Assembly: GCA_025929745.1 (NCBI GenBank)
Contig: JAICPQ010000050.1
Span: 1 to 12,015, forward strand
DNA from: Burkholderiales bacterium
Lineage (GTDB): Bacteria; Pseudomonadota; Gammaproteobacteria; Burkholderiales; SG8-39
Length of the DNA: 12,015 nucleotides
Direction: 5' to 3'
The notes below the pieces were generated by a model. That model did not search any database and had not been told where the DNA came from. It saw only the letters and a program-made list of their open reading frames with translations. Positions 1 to 7,520 of the stretch are shown here, one piece after another. How positions within the stretch are numbered: the stretch's first letter is position 1; every line of letters begins with the position of its first letter. Made by a program: the position numbers and the translations under genes.

Positions 1-1062
1 CAGCCGTTCGTAGAACGCGGACCACGTCGCGAAGCCGGACATCTCTGCGACGCGGGCGCGGTCCTCCGCGTCTTCGGGAAGGTCGTGGCGCTGCGCGTCG
101 TCCAGATATTGAAGGCGGTGCTCGACGTTGCGCAGGAAGCTGTAGGCTTGCGCGCGCTCGCGCGCCGCATCAGCCGGGACGAGGCGCTTCTCGGCCAGGA
201 TGCGCAACGCGTCGAGCGTCGGCCGCACGCGCAGCTCGGCGTCGCGCCCGCCGCGCACGAGCTGCAGCGCCTGCACGATGAACTCGATCTCGCGGATACC
301 GCCGGGGCCAAGCTTGACGTGCTCGGCCAGTTCCCGGCGCGCCACGTCGCGCCGGACCTCCGCGTGCAGGGCGCGCAGCGCGGCGAGGGTGCCGTAGTCG
401 AGGTACTTGCGGAACACGAACGGACGCACCACGGCTTCCAGCTCCGGGAGCGCCGGGCCGAGGAGGCGTGCCTTCAGCCAGGCGTAGCGCTCCCACTCGC
501 GCCCCTGCGTGATGAAGTAATTCTCGAGCGCCTGCAGATTGCACACCAAGGGGCCGGAATCGCCGTAGGGGCGAAGCCGCATGTCGACGCGGAAGGCGAA
601 CCCGTCCTCGGTGGTATCCGAGAGCAGGCGAATGAGGCGGCGGCCAGCGCGCTCGTGCCGCTCCTGCTCCTCGGGCGTTCCGCGGAAAAGGAACACGAGG
701 TCGATGTCGGACGACACGTTGAGCTCGCGCCCGCCGAACTTGCCCATTCCGACCACGAGCAGGCTTTCATCCTTCAGCGCAGCGCCGATGCACACCTCGG
801 CGAGGTCGGTCATCGTGCCGCAGACTTCTTCCAGGTCGGCGCGTCCTTCGAGGTCGCGCGCCATGACGCGCAGGAGCACCCGGTTGCGCAGGCGGCGCAT
901 CTCGCGCTTGAGCGCGTCATCGTCCGAGGCGGCGAGCGCGTTCATCATATCGATGCGCGTAAAAGGCGCCGGATCCTCAAGCTCCGCGACAAGCTCGGGG
1001 CGCGCGGAAAGCATGCGCGCGGCGAAGCGTGAAAGACCGATTTTGTGAATCGATTCCGGCAT
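1..1062 (-). CDS. glnE: Bifunctional glutamine synthetase adenylyltransferase/adenylyl-removing enzyme, N-terminal part (cut by window edge)
   Basis: Reading the minus strand from the ATG at 1062 gives 354 uninterrupted residues that leave the window at base 1. The protein attaches AMP to and removes AMP from glutamine synthetase in response to PII, setting nitrogen assimilation activity. The visible part is the N-terminal adenylyl-removing nucleotidyltransferase domain. It contains GMGKFGGRELNVSSDIDLVF at residues 105-124, with the two metal-binding aspartates D119 and D121. Residues 251-270 (LGPGGIREIEFIVQALQLVR) are a second GlnE hallmark, and RNVEHRLQYLDD lies at about 311-322. The catalytic motif is about 54 residues nearer the N-terminus than I recall for E. 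coli, so the N-terminus is shorter. An upstream extension stays open in frame but would run into yhdP, so ATG 1062 is preferred. No clear Shine-Dalgarno is visible. The C-terminal adenylylating domain lies outside the window. Family identity is secure. Confidence 0.97.
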   Translation of the reverse strand, partial: MPESIHKIGLSRFAARMLSARPELVAELEDPAPFTRIDMMNALAASDDDALKREMRRLRNRVLLRVMARDLEGRADLEEVCGTMTDLAEVCIGAALKDESLLVVGMGKFGGRELNVSSDIDLVFLFRGTPEEQERHERAGRRLIRLLSDTTEDGFAFRVDMRLRPYGDSGPLVCNLQALENYFITQGREWERYAWLKARLLGPALPELEAVVRPFVFRKYLDYGTLAALRALHAEVRRDVARRELAEHVKLGPGGIREIEFIVQALQLVRGGRDAELRVRPTLDALRILAEKRLVPADAARERAQAYSFLRNVEHRLQYLDDAQRHDLPEDAEDRARVAEMSGFATWSAFYERL

Positions 1063-1068
1063 TTGCGG

Positions 1069-1076
1069 ATTAGAAT
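1069..1076. promoter_or_regulatory. Candidate overlapping divergent -10 boxes between glnE and yhdP
   Basis: The gap between the two divergent start codons is only 26 bases (38 if yhdP starts at 1101). It contains TAGAAT on the plus strand at 1071-1076 and TCTAAT on the minus strand at 1074-1069, each five of six matches to TATAAT. Neither has a convincing -35 at 16-18 bases. If used, the plus-strand start would fall near 1083. The minus-strand start would fall near 1062, on the glnE start codon itself, giving a leaderless message. This is a weak assignment based on consensus matching by eye. Confidence 0.3.
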
Positions 1077-1088
1077 GCGGGCCTGGAC

Positions 1089-4000
1089 GTGAATTCCACC
1101 ATGAAGCGGCTGGCGCGAGCGCTGGAACTGCTCGCTTGGGGCGCGTTTTTCCTCTTCGCGGCGCTGGTCCTTGCGCTGCGCTTCTGGCTGCTGCCCGACA
1201 TCGAACGTTACCGCGAACACATCGTCGGCGCCATGTCGCGCTCGCTCGGACTGCCGGTGCGCGTCGGCGGGCTCGAGGCCGGCTGGCTCGGCCTGCGCCC
1301 GCAGATCGCGCTCACTGATGTACGCATTCTGGACGCGCAAGGGCGCGAGGCGCTCGTCCTGCCTTCCATCGAAAACGTCTTCGCGTGGCGCTCCCTTTTG
1401 CGCGGCGAGCTTCGCTTGCACAGCATCGTCATCCAGGGGCCTCGCCTTACGGTGCGGCGAGACAATGCGGGCGAGCTCTACATTGCCGGCCTGCACATTC
1501 GCAGAGGCGGGGGCGGCGCCGGCTTCGGCGCGTGGATTGCCGCTCAGGAAGAAATCGCGATCCAGGGCGCCGAGATCGAATGGCGCGACGAGCTGCGCGG
1601 CGCGCCGCCGCTGGTTTTCTCGGCGCTCGATCTTCGCCTCGTCAACTCCGGCGGCTCGCATGCCCTCGGCTTCACGGCGCGTACGCCGGCCGAGCTCGGC
1701 AGCACCATCGAGGCGCGCGCTTCGCTTCAAGATCTTCAGTCCGCCAACGGTCGCATCTTCGTGCAGCTCGGCAATACCGATCTCGCGGCATGGCGCGCCT
1801 GGGTCGACTATCCGTTCAATGTGCGCGAGGGGCGCGGCGCGCTGCGCGTATGGGCTACGCTCGAATCAGGGAGCCTGAAGGACGCCACGGCGGATGTCGC
1901 GCTCGCCGGCGTGCGCGCGAATCTTTCCGACGAGCTTGCGCCGCTCGCGCTCGCCTCGGTGCAGGGCCGCGTGCACGGGCGCGTGCTCGCCGATGGCATG
2001 GAGTTCTCGGGCCGCGGCCTTTCGGTCGTCATGGAGCGCGGACCGGAAATTCCGAAAACCGATTTTCAGATCGTCTGGCGACCTCAGGCGGGCGGCGCGG
2101 TCGCGGCAAGCGCGATCGACCTCGTCTCGATCCGCGGCCTGGTCGGGGCGCTGCCCTTGCCGCCGCAGCTGGCGGAAGCGCTGGAGGAAACCGAGCCGCA
2201 GGGGCGGCTCTCCGACGCGCGCATCGAATGGGAAGGACCGTTCGACGCGCCGTCGCGCGGTTTGGTGCGCATGCGATTCGCCGACCTCGCGCTGCGCGCG
2301 CGCGGCAGCATGCCGGGGTTCAGCGGCCTTTCCGGCAGCGTCGACGCCACGCATGAGCGCGGCAAGCTTGCGCTTTCCTCCCGCAACGCCTCGGTCGTTC
2401 TTCCGCGCGTGTTCGCGCAGCCGCACCTGGCGTTCGACTCGCTCGCCGGCGACCTCCAATGGGAGCGGCGCGGCGGTGCGCTCACAATGCGGATCGGCTC
2501 GCTCACCTTTGCGAATGCGCATGCAAGCGGCAACGTCTCCGGCAGCTACACGTACCGCAGCGGCGAGGGCCCCGGCGTCATCGACCTCTCCGGCGTGCTC
2601 AACCGCGCCGACGGCACGCGGGTGGCACGGTATCTGCCGCTCATCCTCAACGACGAAGTGCGCGACTGGGTGGCGAAATCGGTGCTCGCCGGGGAGGCGA
2701 GCGACGTGCGCGTGCGCATCCGCGGCGACTTGCGGCAGTTCCCCTTCGTGCATCCGGCATCGGGCCAGTTCCAGGTCACGGCGCGGGTGGTTAAGGGAAT
2801 CCTCGAGTACGCAAGCGCGTGGCCGCGCATCGAGGACATCGTCGGCGAGCTCAATTTCGAGCGTGATCGCGTGGAGATCGTCGGTCGCTCAGGCTCCATC
2901 CTCGGCGCGCAGCTCTCGAACGTTCGCGTGTCCATCCCCAGCCTGCGCGCCGAACGGCACGTGCTGGTGAGCGGCGAGGCCGACGGCCAGAGTGCCCACT
3001 TCCTGCGCTTTCTGCGCGCCTCGCCGCTGGGCGATACGGCGCAGTTCGCGGCCGAAATGAAAGCCGAGGGGCAGGGGAAGCTGCGCCTGAAGCTCGACCT
3101 GCCGCTCGCGGAACTGGCCAAGACGCGCGTCAGCGGCGAGTATGACTTCGCCGCCAACGACGTGACCGTGCTGCCGTGGCTGCCGCCGGTGGAAGCCGCG
3201 GCCGGCCGGGTCGCCTTCACCGAGTCGAGCTTCACGCTGCACGACGTGCGCGGGCGCGCTTTCGGCGGCCCGATTGCCCTTTCGGGCGGCACGCGCGCCG
3301 GGCGACTCATCGAAGTCATCGCGCGCGGCGATGCTTCGTTCGATGCGACGCGCGCGCTCTTCGACCACCCGTTGCGCAAACACGTCTCCGGGAGCTTCGG
3401 CTACTTCCTCACGGTGCGCGCGCAGGACGGACTGGCGCGCATTACGTTCGAGTCGCCGCTACGCGGAGTGGAAAGCTCGCTGCCGGCGCCGCTTGCCAAA
3501 GCGGCGGGCGACTCGATGCCGCTGCGCGTCGAATTGAATCCGAGCTCCGTCGAGCGCGACCGCGTCTCGGTCTCGCTCGGCAATCTTGCGCGCGTCGAGG
3601 TTCAGCGCCGCCGGCAGGGCGCCGCGATGGCGGTCCAGCGTACCGCGGTATGGCTGAGTCCCGGCGACGAGCAGACGATTCGTCTTCCCGAGCGGCCCGG
3701 CACGCTCGTCTATGGATCGCTCAACGAGTTCGACCTGGACCGCTGGCTGCCACTCTTCTCGGGCGACGGCGAAGCGCAGGACGCCATCGCGCTCGAGCTG
3801 CGTTTCGGAGCGCTCGCCGCCTTCGGCCGGCGTCTCACCAAGGTATCACTGCGCGCGAGCGCGGAGGCGGCCGGCTGGACCGCGAACGTCAACGCCGAAG
3901 AGCTCGCCGGCGATGTCGCCTATCGCACGCGCCCGCAGCCGCGGTTGATCGCGCGACTGTCGCATTTCAACGTGCCAGCGGACATCGGCGCGGCGAAGGA

Positions 4001-4847
4001 CCGGCCGCCGCCGCGGCCGGCCGATTTTCCGGCGGTCGATCTGGTCGCCGAGCAGTTCACGTTCCGCGGTAAGCCGCTCGGCCGGGTCGAGCTCGTGGCA
4101 AGCCGCTCGGGGGAAGATTGGCGCATCGAGCGCGCGACGATGGTTAACCCGCAGGCCTCGCTCAACGGCTCGGGTACCTGGCACGCCGAGCCTTCGCGCA
4201 CCGCCGTGCGCTTCGAGCTCGAAGCGGGCGACGCCGGCGCCTTTCTCGGACGCGTCGGTTATCCCGGCCTCGTCAAGGGAGCGCGTACGCGCCTGCAAGG
4301 CGCGCTTTCGTGGCAGGGCGATCCCGCGACGCTCGATTTCGCCACGCTGGCAGGAGACGTGCAGATGCAGGCGGAGGAAGGCCAGTTCCTCGAGATCGAG
4401 CCGGGCATCGGCAAGCTGATTTCGCTGATGAGCCTCCAGGCACTGCCGAAGCGCATCACGCTCGATTTCAGGGATGTGTTCTCCAAGGGTTTCCAATTCG
4501 ACCGCATCGCTGCGAACGCCCAGCTCGACGCTGGCGTAATGAAACTGAGCGAATTCCGCATGCGCGGGTCGGCAGCCGAGGTCGAGATGACCGGCGAAAC
4601 CGATCTCGCGCGCGAGACGCAGAACCTGCGCGTGCGCGTGGTGCCAAGCCTGGGCGATAGCGCCGCGCTGGGCATCACGATCGTCAATCCCGTGGCGGGC
4701 GTAGCGGCCGCGATCGCGCAGCGCATCCTCAAGAACCCGCTCGGCCAGATCTTCTCGTACGACTATGAGGTAAGCGGAACGTGGACCGATCCAAAGGTGG
4801 AGAAGATCCTGCCACCGCCGGTACCGTACGAGCAGATCTCCAACTGA
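1089..4847 (+). CDS. yhdP: YhdP family AsmA-like envelope protein (phospholipid transport to the outer membrane)
   Basis: The product has 1252 residues, close to E. coli YhdP (about 1266). One N-terminal membrane anchor lies at roughly residues 12-34 (LLAWGAFFLFAALVLALRFW). It is followed by a long periplasmic region of repeating beta-strand character, as in AsmA/TamB/YhdP proteins that form hydrophobic-grooved bridges between the membranes. The family-typical central stretch ARYLPLILNDEVRDWV is near residue 515. The C-terminal signature, LGDSAALGITIVNPVAG followed by NPLGQIFSYDYEVSGTW, is near 1187-1240. In E. coli YhdP acts with TamB and YdbH in phospholipid delivery to the outer membrane; the same role here is inferred. 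The annotated start is GTG 1089, but an in-frame ATG at 1101 (fifth codon) is equally plausible and neither has a strong ribosome site. The stop overlaps the next gene's ATG by one base (TGATG), indicating coupling. Confidence 0.95.
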   Translation: MNSTMKRLARALELLAWGAFFLFAALVLALRFWLLPDIERYREHIVGAMSRSLGLPVRVGGLEAGWLGLRPQIALTDVRILDAQGREALVLPSIENVFAWRSLLRGELRLHSIVIQGPRLTVRRDNAGELYIAGLHIRRGGGGAGFGAWIAAQEEIAIQGAEIEWRDELRGAPPLVFSALDLRLVNSGGSHALGFTARTPAELGSTIEARASLQDLQSANGRIFVQLGNTDLAAWRAWVDYPFNVREGRGALRVWATLESGSLKDATADVALAGVRANLSDELAPLALASVQGRVHGRVLADGMEFSGRGLSVVMERGPEIPKTDFQIVWRPQAGGAVAASAIDLVSIRGLVGALPLPPQLAEALEETEPQGRLSDARIEWEGPFDAPSRGLVRMRFADLALRARGSMPGFSGLSGSVDATHERGKLALSSRNASVVLPRVFAQPHLAFDSLAGDLQWERRGGALTMRIGSLTFANAHASGNVSGSYTYRSGEGPGVIDLSGVLNRADGTRVARYLPLILNDEVRDWVAKSVLAGEASDVRVRIRGDLRQFPFVHPASGQFQVTARVVKGILEYASAWPRIEDIVGELNFERDRVEIVGRSGSILGAQLSNVRVSIPSLRAERHVLVSGEADGQSAHFLRFLRASPLGDTAQFAAEMKAEGQGKLRLKLDLPLAELAKTRVSGEYDFAANDVTVLPWLPPVEAAAGRVAFTESSFTLHDVRGRAFGGPIALSGGTRAGRLIEVIARGDASFDATRALFDHPLRKHVSGSFGYFLTVRAQDGLARITFESPLRGVESSLPAPLAKAAGDSMPLRVELNPSSVERDRVSVSLGNLARVEVQRRRQGAAMAVQRTAVWLSPGDEQTIRLPERPGTLVYGSLNEFDLDRWLPLFSGDGEAQDAIALELRFGALAAFGRRLTKVSLRASAEAAGWTANVNAEELAGDVAYRTRPQPRLIARLSHFNVPADIGAAKDRPPPRPADFPAVDLVAEQFTFRGKPLGRVELVASRSGEDWRIERATMVNPQASLNGSGTWHAEPSRTAVRFELEAGDAGAFLGRVGYPGLVKGARTRLQGALSWQGDPATLDFATLAGDVQMQAEEGQFLEIEPGIGKLISLMSLQALPKRITLDFRDVFSKGFQFDRIAANAQLDAGVMKLSEFRMRGSAAEVEMTGETDLARETQNLRVRVVPSLGDSAALGITIVNPVAGVAAAIAQRILKNPLGQIFSYDYEVSGTWTDPKVEKILPPPVPYEQISN

Positions 4848-5629
4848 TGCCGCCAGTTCGCGTTGCGGCGATTCAGATGGTTTCGGGGCCGGAAGTGGCC
4901 GCAAACCTTGCCGCCGCCGCCCGTCTCATCGCCGAGGCGGCCCGCGCCGGCGCCAAGCTCGCGGCGCTGCCCGAGAACTTCTATCTCATCGGCCGCCACG
5001 AGGGCGACAAGGTCGCGGTGCGCGAGGCCGATGGCAAGGGTCCGGTGCAGGATTTTCTGGCCTCCGCGGCCAAGGAAAACCGCATCTGGATCATCGGCGG
5101 CACCGCCCCCATCTCCAGCGAAGATGACAAGCGCGTCCGGGGCGCGTGCCTGGTCTACGACGACACCGGGCGGCGCGTTGCGCGCTACGACAAGATGCAT
5201 CTCTTCCGATTCCATAATGAAACCGAGCGCTACGACGAGGCGCGCACCCTGCAGGCCGGCACAGCGCCGGTCGCCCTGCAAAGCCCATTCGGACGGCTCG
5301 CGCTTTCCGTTTGCTACGATGTGCGCTTTCCCGAGCTCTATCGCGGGCTCGGCGAGTTCGACGTCATGTTCGTGCCCTCTGCCTTCACCGTGCCGACCGG
5401 CGCGGCGCATTGGGAGACGCTGCTGCGGGCGCGTGCCATCGAGAACAAGGCCTACGTCGTCGCAGCCGCGCAAGGCGGCACGCACGCCGGCGGCCGCCGG
5501 ACCTGGGGGCACACCATGATCGTCGACCCGTGGGGCGAAATCCTCGCCTCGCGCGCCGAAGGCGAAGGCGTCGTGCTCGGCGAGATCGATCATGAACGCA
5601 TCAAGGACGTAAGAAGGAGATTGGGTTGA
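4847..5629 (+). CDS. Carbon-nitrogen hydrolase, nitrilase superfamily (Nit1/deaminated-glutathione-amidase-like)
   Basis: The product has 260 residues from the ATG that shares its A with the yhdP stop. The start gives the expected N-terminus MPPVRVAAIQM; an in-frame ATG at 4781 would add 22 out-of-family residues inside yhdP. The Glu-Lys-Cys triad of the nitrilase superfamily is complete: E43 in ALPENFY, K116 in YDKMHLF, and nucleophile C156 in LSVCYDVRFPELYR. The enzyme should hydrolyse an amide in the cytoplasm. The closest subgroup by motif appears to be Nit1/YbeM, which repairs deaminated glutathione, but substrate cannot be read from sequence. Genes of this kind commonly sit beside yhdP and tldD in betaproteobacteria (from memory). 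It overlaps tldD by four bases (TTGA). Confidence 0.93.
   Translation: MPPVRVAAIQMVSGPEVAANLAAAARLIAEAARAGAKLAALPENFYLIGRHEGDKVAVREADGKGPVQDFLASAAKENRIWIIGGTAPISSEDDKRVRGACLVYDDTGRRVARYDKMHLFRFHNETERYDEARTLQAGTAPVALQSPFGRLALSVCYDVRFPELYRGLGEFDVMFVPSAFTVPTGAAHWETLLRARAIENKAYVVAAAQGGTHAGGRRTWGHTMIVDPWGEILASRAEGEGVVLGEIDHERIKDVRRRLG
5614..5619 (+). promoter_or_regulatory. Strong ribosome binding site that fixes the TTG start of tldD
   Basis: AAGGAG lies inside the 3' end of the hydrolase gene, six bases before the TTG at 5626. There is no ATG or GTG in the tldD frame near the family's expected N-terminus. The site and spacing therefore make TTG 5626 the convincing start. Confidence 0.75.
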
Positions 5630-7056
5630 TTCTCGAGACTGCGAAAACCACTTTGCTCGCGCCGTTCGACCTCGAGGCGCAGAAGCTCGAGCGCGTGTTC
5701 GGCACGCTCGCGGCGCGAAGGGTGGATTACGCCGACCTTTACTTCCAGTACTCGCGCTACGAAGGCTGGAGCCTGGAGGAAGGCATCGTCAAGTCGGGCA
5801 GCTTCAACATCGAGCAGGGCGTCGGTGTGCGCGCGATCTCGGGCGAGAAGACCGCGTTCGCCTATTCCGACGAAATCAGCTTCGCCGCCCTGCAGGACGC
5901 GGCCAAGGCGACGCGCGCCATCGCCGCCGCAGGCCAGGCGAAAAGAACGAAAGTCGCGGTGCGCCGCACGCCGGTGCCGCTGTACCGCGACGTAGATCCC
6001 ATCGAAAGCCTGCCCGCGGATGCCAAGGTGGCGCTGCTCGAGAAGCTGGAAAGGAAATGCCGCGCGCTCGACCCGCGCATCACCCAGGTGATGGCGAGCC
6101 TCGGCGGCGAATACGAGGTGGTGCTCATCGCGCGTGCCGACGGCGCGATCTCGGCCGACGTTCGGCCGCTGGTGAGGCTTTCAGTGCAGGTGATCGCCGA
6201 AGCGAACGGCCGGCGCGAAAGCGGCAGCTCGGGCGGCGGCGGACGCAGTGACTACTCGCACTTCACCGACGAGGCGCTCGAGCGCTATGCCCGTCAGGCC
6301 GTTTCGCAGGCGCTCACCAATCTCGAAGCTCGGCCGGCGCCTGCCGGAACGATGACGGTGGTGCTCGGTCCCGGCTGGCCGGGCGTACTGCTGCACGAAG
6401 CCGTGGGCCACGGTCTCGAAGGCGATTTCAATCGCAAGGGCAGCTCGGCGTTTTCCGGACGGCTTGGCCAGCGCGTCGCTTCGCCTGGCGTGACGGTCGT
6501 CGACGACGGTACGCTGCCGGGGCGGCGCGGCTCGCTCACCGTCGACGATGAGGGTACGCCCACGCAGCGCACGGTGCTGATCGAGGACGGCGTGCTGCGC
6601 GGTTACATGCAGGACAGCCTGAACGCGCGCCTTCTCGGCATGCCGCTAACCGGCAACGCGCGCCGCGAGTCCTTTGCGCACGTGACGCTGCCGCGCATGA
6701 CCAATACCTACATGCTCGCCGGCCCGCACGATCCCAAGGAGATCATCGCCAGCGTGCCCCGCGGGATCTACGCCACGAACTTCGGCGGCGGTCAGGTCGA
6801 CATCACGAGCGGCAAGTTCGTGTTCTCTGCCGCCGAGGCATACCTGATCGAGAACGGAAGAGTGACGCAGCCGGTGAAAGGCGCCACGCTGATCGGCAAT
6901 GGCCCGGACGTGCTCACGCGCGTTACCATGATCGGCAACGACCTCGAGCTCGACGCCGGCATCGGCACGTGCGGCAAGGAAGGCCAGAGCGTGCCGGTCG
7001 GCGTCGGCCAGCCGACGCTGAAGATCGAAGGCCTGACTGTGGGAGGAACGGCATGA
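5626..7056 (+). CDS. tldD: Metalloprotease TldD
   Basis: The product has 476 residues against about 481 for E. coli TldD. The zinc motif HEAVGH (residues 257-262) is intact. It is followed by the family block GLEGDFNRKGSSAFSGRLGQ, a VTVVDDGTLPGRRGSL segment and LIEDGVLRGYMQDSLNARL. The C-terminus has TNFGGGQVDITSGKFVFSAAEAYLIENG. TldD forms a heterodimer with TldE/PmbA that degrades unfolded peptides in the cytoplasm; it matures microcin B17 and degrades the CcdA antitoxin in E. coli. The partner tldE is not in this window, as is usual, since the two are generally unlinked. The gene starts with TTG behind a strong ribosome site and overlaps its neighbours by four bases on both sides (TTGA upstream, ATGA downstream). 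The yhdP-tldD neighbourhood is also found in E. coli. Confidence 0.97.
   Translation: MILETAKTTLLAPFDLEAQKLERVFGTLAARRVDYADLYFQYSRYEGWSLEEGIVKSGSFNIEQGVGVRAISGEKTAFAYSDEISFAALQDAAKATRAIAAAGQAKRTKVAVRRTPVPLYRDVDPIESLPADAKVALLEKLERKCRALDPRITQVMASLGGEYEVVLIARADGAISADVRPLVRLSVQVIAEANGRRESGSSGGGGRSDYSHFTDEALERYARQAVSQALTNLEARPAPAGTMTVVLGPGWPGVLLHEAVGHGLEGDFNRKGSSAFSGRLGQRVASPGVTVVDDGTLPGRRGSLTVDDEGTPTQRTVLIEDGVLRGYMQDSLNARLLGMPLTGNARRESFAHVTLPRMTNTYMLAGPHDPKEIIASVPRGIYATNFGGGQVDITSGKFVFSAAEAYLIENGRVTQPVKGATLIGNGPDVLTRVTMIGNDLELDAGIGTCGKEGQSVPVGVGQPTLKIEGLTVGGTA
7041..7047 (+). promoter_or_regulatory. Ribosome binding site for the zinc-ribbon-like gene
   Basis: GGGAGGA lies within the last codons of tldD, five bases before the ATG at 7053. 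It selects this ATG over the upstream in-frame ATG at 6969, which would add 28 residues buried in tldD. Confidence 0.7.
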
Positions 7057-7520
7057 TCAAGAACTGCCCGCGCTGCGGTAACGCGGTGGAGATGAAGCCG
7101 CTCGGGAACGTGAGCGCCGAGGATAAGCCGCTCACGCTGCGCGTGTCCGGCATGCCGGCGGCGCAGTGCGCGAAGGGCCATGCCGCGCCGATCGACCGTG
7201 ACTTCATGCTCTGGCTCATCCACGAGCTCAAGAACCGCGGCAGCGCGCTCCAGGCGGGCAGCGAAAAAGGCATGCTTTTCAAGAAATACATGTGCAGCTG
7301 CGGCGCCGAGCTCGCATCGAAGTCCGAGAAGCGCCAGTCTTTCCCGCTGGACCTCGCCTACCAGGGAGCGCCGGCTTTCAAGGCCGAGCTCGAGATGCCG
7401 GTCTATAAGTGCAGCGCCTGCGGCAAGGAGCAGCTGCGCTCTGCGAAGGAGCTGCAGGGCCACGTCGCCCAAGGCATCGCTTCCCTCAACGATGCGGCCG
7501 GCTTTCCGCACAGCGGCTGA
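7053..7520 (+). CDS. Small cysteine-rich, zinc-ribbon-like protein of unknown function
   Basis: The product has 155 residues, appears soluble, and has no signal peptide or membrane segment. I do not recognise the family. It has two likely zinc-binding units. The first is C5-P-R-C8 with C39 and H43 (CAKGH). The second is C81-S-C83-G with C120-S-A-C123-GKEQ. The spacing suggests two split ribbons or treble-clef knuckles, the second containing a compact CxC. The region between (about 50-80) is predicted helical and ends in LFKKYM. It overlaps tldD by four bases (ATGA) and runs 29 bases into the CoA-transferase-like gene, so it is probably co-translated with both. It could be a metal-binding accessory subunit, a nucleic-acid-binding regulator, or an acyl-CoA-pathway helper like the rubredoxin-type ribbons of some OB-fold proteins. 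None of these is shown by the sequence. Confidence 0.85.
   Translation: MIKNCPRCGNAVEMKPLGNVSAEDKPLTLRVSGMPAAQCAKGHAAPIDRDFMLWLIHELKNRGSALQAGSEKGMLFKKYMCSCGAELASKSEKRQSFPLDLAYQGAPAFKAELEMPVYKCSACGKEQLRSAKELQGHVAQGIASLNDAAGFPHSG

Noticed and set aside
85..1032. 315-residue open frame on the plus strand across glnE
   Set aside because: It is the antisense of a certain glnE reading frame, with composition (His, Ala, Arg, Val rich) typical of high-GC shadow frames and no recognisable domain.
1894..2970. 358-residue open frame inside yhdP on the same strand
   Set aside because: Ser/Arg/Ala-rich shadow of the yhdP frame; no domain, no ribosome site, and yhdP itself is intact and full length.
3846..4904. 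352-residue minus-strand open frame opposite the end of yhdP
   Set aside because: Antisense shadow of a conserved family; long frames are expected by chance at this GC content.
7180..7491. Upstream extension of the CoA-transferase subunit A frame
   Set aside because: The extension is a shadow of the zinc-ribbon gene (Ser/Arg/Ala-rich). Family homology begins just after ATG 7492.
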